Made by a program: the position numbers and the translations under genes | Notes under the pieces: model-generated | Told to the model about the DNA's origin: nothing | The model's database searches: none | What the model saw: the letters and a program-made list of their open reading frames with translations, nothing else | Assembly: GCA_027039295.1 (NCBI GenBank) | Contig: JALWEW010000046.1 | Span: forward strand, 1-6,902 | DNA: 6,902 nt | Reading direction: 5' to 3' | Origin: Acidilobaceae archaeon | GTDB lineage: Archaea; Thermoproteota; Thermoprotei_A; Sulfolobales; Acidilobaceae | Shown: positions 5,012 through 6,902 of the stretch, in pieces | Layout: each line of letters begins with the position of its first letter | How positions within the stretch are numbered: position 1 is the stretch's first letter

Positions 5012-6028
5012 GTGCCGCGGGTGGCCGTGGAGCTTCCAGAGGTCGCGGAGTCGCTCCTCGAGAACGCGCTCAAGGGCAACATGAGGGCTATGGGCAGGCT
5101 CCTAAGCCTCCTCGAGAAGCCTGGGGCCCTCTCGGCTAGGCTCGTGGAGAGGCTCGCCTCGATGGCCCGCGGCGTCCAGGTGGTGGGCTTCACCGGCATA
5201 CCCGGCGCTGGGAAGAGCACGCTTGTCTCTAGGGTGATAGGTGGGCTGTGGAGGCGGGGTGACAAGGTGGCGGTCGTGGCGATCGATCCCGCGCGCCCCC
5301 TGAGCCAGGGGGCGCTCATGGGTGACAGGCTCAGGATGCAGGAGCACAGCACGGACCCCGGCGTCTTCATCAGGAGCATATCAACCAGGGGCCTCCGCGG
5401 GGGCTTGAGCCTCGCGGCCCTGGCGCTAATCGAGGCCTTCGACGCCCTCGGCTACGATAAGATACTCATTGAGACCGTTGGTGTAGGCCAGGCGGAGGTT
5501 GACATAATGCACGCTGCGCACACGATCGTGGTCGTCACAATGCCGGGGGCGGGCGACGACATCCAGGCGCTGAAGGCAGGCGTCATGGAGATAGGCGATA
5601 TATACGTGGTCAACAAGAGTGACAAGCCCGAGGCATCGAGGACCTACGAGTACGTCAGCTTCGCACTCGAGAAGGGCGACATAGGCAGGAGCGGGGCCGC
5701 GTGGGTCCCCAGGCTACTCAGAACCAGCGCGGTCATGGGTCAGGGGATAAGGGAGCTCGTCGACGCGATCGAGGAGCACTGGTCCTACGTGGAGTCAGCG
5801 GGGCTTCGCTGGGAGAGGGTCTACTCTCGGAGGGCCCTCCTCATGAGGCTCATAGCTGAGAGGCTCCTAGCCGAGAGCCTCGAGGACGCCGCCTCCCGGG
5901 AGCGGGAGAGGATCCTGGAGGCCGCGAGGGCCGCCCGCGGCTTCCTGGAGGAGGCCCTCCACCTCGCGGGGGAGGCCTGCGGCGAGGTCTCCAAGCTCAC
6001 GGCCTCAAACGGGGAGCCAGGCGAGTAG
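5012..6028 (+). CDS. meaB: MeaB/ArgK-family GTPase, chaperone of B12-dependent acyl-CoA mutase
   Basis: This cytoplasmic G3E-type GTPase family gates cobalamin loading and protects methylmalonyl-CoA mutase and related mutases from inactivation. The 338 residues include an N-terminal helical arm (about 1-55), G1/P-loop GIPGAGKS (62-69, K68), the switch I region AIDPARPLSQGALMGDRLRM (90-109), G3 ETVGVGQ (154-160), the family block MPGAGDDIQALKAG (177-190), G4 NKSD (201-204) and TSA (238-240) as G5. A C-terminal helical dimerisation arm follows from about 270. Relatives usually read Ser-Ser-Pro after the DP of switch I; here it is Ala-Arg-Pro. GTG 5012 suits the proximal TATA-like box; GTG 5021 and GTG 5027 are in-frame alternatives. 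No mutase gene is in the window. The last 24 bases overlap the convergent DUF401 gene. Older annotations call such proteins LAO/AO transport kinase. Confidence 0.93.
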   Translation: MPRVAVELPEVAESLLENALKGNMRAMGRLLSLLEKPGALSARLVERLASMARGVQVVGFTGIPGAGKSTLVSRVIGGLWRRGDKVAVVAIDPARPLSQGALMGDRLRMQEHSTDPGVFIRSISTRGLRGGLSLAALALIEAFDALGYDKILIETVGVGQAEVDIMHAAHTIVVVTMPGAGDDIQALKAGVMEIGDIYVVNKSDKPEASRTYEYVSFALEKGDIGRSGAAWVPRLLRTSAVMGQGIRELVDAIEEHWSYVESAGLRWERVYSRRALLMRLIAERLLAESLEDAASRERERILEAARAARGFLEEALHLAGEACGEVSKLTASNGEPGE

Positions 6029-6902
6029 CGCCACTATGAGGGTCGTCACGCCTATAGAGGCCAGGGAGAGGCCCAGGGGCCTCCCGAGGCCCGACTCGTA
6101 GTAGTCGGCCGTGAGCGCTATGCAGAGGTGCACGGGGCTCGCCATTACCCCGAGGTACCCCCCAGTGTAGGCTAGGAGCATGAGGCCCCAGTCGATCCCC
6201 TGGGGGCCGGCGATCACGCCTGCGAGGAGGGGCATCGCGGACGCTGCGAAGAATGTCTCGCCGCCAGCGCTCAGGCCCAGTATGAATGGTATAAGGTAGA
6301 CTACGGCTCCCAGGGGGAGGCTGCTGCCCCCCAGGGCGTGCATGAGCGCCTGGGGGGCCCCGGTGGCTATGAGGAGGTTCTTGAAGAGTAGGGCCTCGAG
6401 GATTATGGCGTGTATCCTGGGGCTGGTGGCGAGCCTGAGGGCCCTAGAGAGCTGCTCCCTGTTGGGCCTGAGGACGGCGGCCACTACGGCCACGGTTATT
6501 ATGAGGCTGTAGAGGAGGTTCACGTGGAGCCCGAATGCTAGGACAGCTACTAGTATGAAGGGGGAGAGGCTCTCGAGGAGCCCCCACACACCGGAGCCCT
6601 CGAGGCGGGGGCACTTGAGCCCCGCTAGAATGGGGCTCGCGACTAGCAGCCCGGCGATTATCGCCGCCAGGGTGGCCGGCCACGTGTGGCTCGCTATCAG
6701 GGTAGGCTCCACCCCGAAGACCGCGGCTGTTATCACCATGCTCTGGAAGAGGGGCCAGCTCGGGACCCAGACGTGGCGGAACCAGTAGTTCAGGTACGTC
6801 GCCCACTCCCTCGATAGCTTAGCGTCTTCGAAGTACCTCTTCTTCATAGCTATAGCTGATACGAGGGCCCCACCCGGCATCGGCATTAATCCTATCATGG
6901 CT
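6005..6902 (-). CDS. DUF401-family polytopic membrane protein, N-terminus outside window
   Basis: This is an integral membrane protein of a family with no proven substrate; its look is that of an ion or organic-acid transporter. The frame is open to the right edge: one further Ala codon precedes the Met at 6898, so that Met is probably internal. Numbering from it gives 297 residues, about three quarters of the usual family length of some 400. The motif GLMPMPGGAL (3-12) is the family hallmark, with a second conserved stretch GYLGVMASPVHLCIALTADY (247-266). Hydrophobic segments lie at about 50-68, 75-93, 109-127, 129-145, 162-180, 193-213, 216-232, 238-258 and 277-296. The stop (6005-6007) falls inside the end of the convergent MeaB gene. 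The true start and promoter are beyond the window. The family match rests on recognition of the two motifs. Confidence 0.8.
   Translation of the reverse strand, partial: AMIGLMPMPGGALVSAIAMKKRYFEDAKLSREWATYLNYWFRHVWVPSWPLFQSMVITAAVFGVEPTLIASHTWPATLAAIIAGLLVASPILAGLKCPRLEGSGVWGLLESLSPFILVAVLAFGLHVNLLYSLIITVAVVAAVLRPNREQLSRALRLATSPRIHAIILEALLFKNLLIATGAPQALMHALGGSSLPLGAVVYLIPFILGLSAGGETFFAASAMPLLAGVIAGPQGIDWGLMLLAYTGGYLGVMASPVHLCIALTADYYESGLGRPLGLSLASIGVTTLIVALLAWLPV

Noticed and set aside
4975..5379. Minus-strand open frame of 134 codons across the MeaB promoter and P-loop region
   Set aside because: It is a shadow of the MeaB gene, whose G1-G4 motifs are unmistakable, with no start signals of its own.

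Overview
The window looks like part of a chromosome from a hyperthermophilic crenarchaeon. The DNA is GC-rich, roughly two thirds by eye. Arginine is written mostly as AGG and isoleucine as ATA, GTG and TTG starts are frequent, genes are packed almost end to end, and the few A/T-rich patches sit at archaeal TATA-box distance from starts. A Desulfurococcales-like or Acidilobales-like organism would fit, but the species cannot be named from sequence alone. No rRNA, tRNA, CRISPR array, insertion sequence or phage gene is visible.

Layout. 1-1219 (minus): the N-terminal 406 residues of a secreted FG-GAP/VCBS beta-propeller, cut by the left edge. 1220-1269: a very short divergent intergenic gap holding one A/T element that may serve both sides. 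1270-2253 and 2232-2972 (plus): an ABC-2 type exporter pair, ATPase then six-helix permease, with overlapping reading frames. 3029-3967 (plus): a CitG/MdcB-family triphosphoribosyl-dephospho-CoA synthase homologue. 3968-4045: a TATA-like box followed directly by an interrupted palindrome. 4046-4939 (plus): a ferritin-like di-iron domain fused to a VIT1/CCC1-type membrane domain. 4940-5011: two tandem TATA-like boxes. 5012-6028 (plus): a MeaB/ArgK-type GTPase that protects cobalamin-dependent acyl-CoA mutases. 6005-6902 (minus): most of a DUF401-family polytopic membrane protein, cut by the right edge and overlapping the MeaB gene tail to tail by 24 bases.

How the genes relate. The ATPase and permease clearly form one transporter, and the secreted propeller is divergently arranged beside it. 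The remaining genes look like separate metabolic or homeostasis units: iron or manganese handling (ferritin-VIT), mutase maintenance (MeaB) and an orphan cofactor-type transferase (CitG-like). None of their obvious partners (acyl carrier protein subunits of citrate lyase or malonate decarboxylase, or mutase subunits) is in the window. I do not see a clear multi-gene undescribed system. The points most worth a second look are the orphan CitG homologue with an altered second motif, the ferritin-VIT fusion behind a promoter-proximal dyad, and the regular seven-module calcium-loop propeller with two evenly spaced cysteine pairs.
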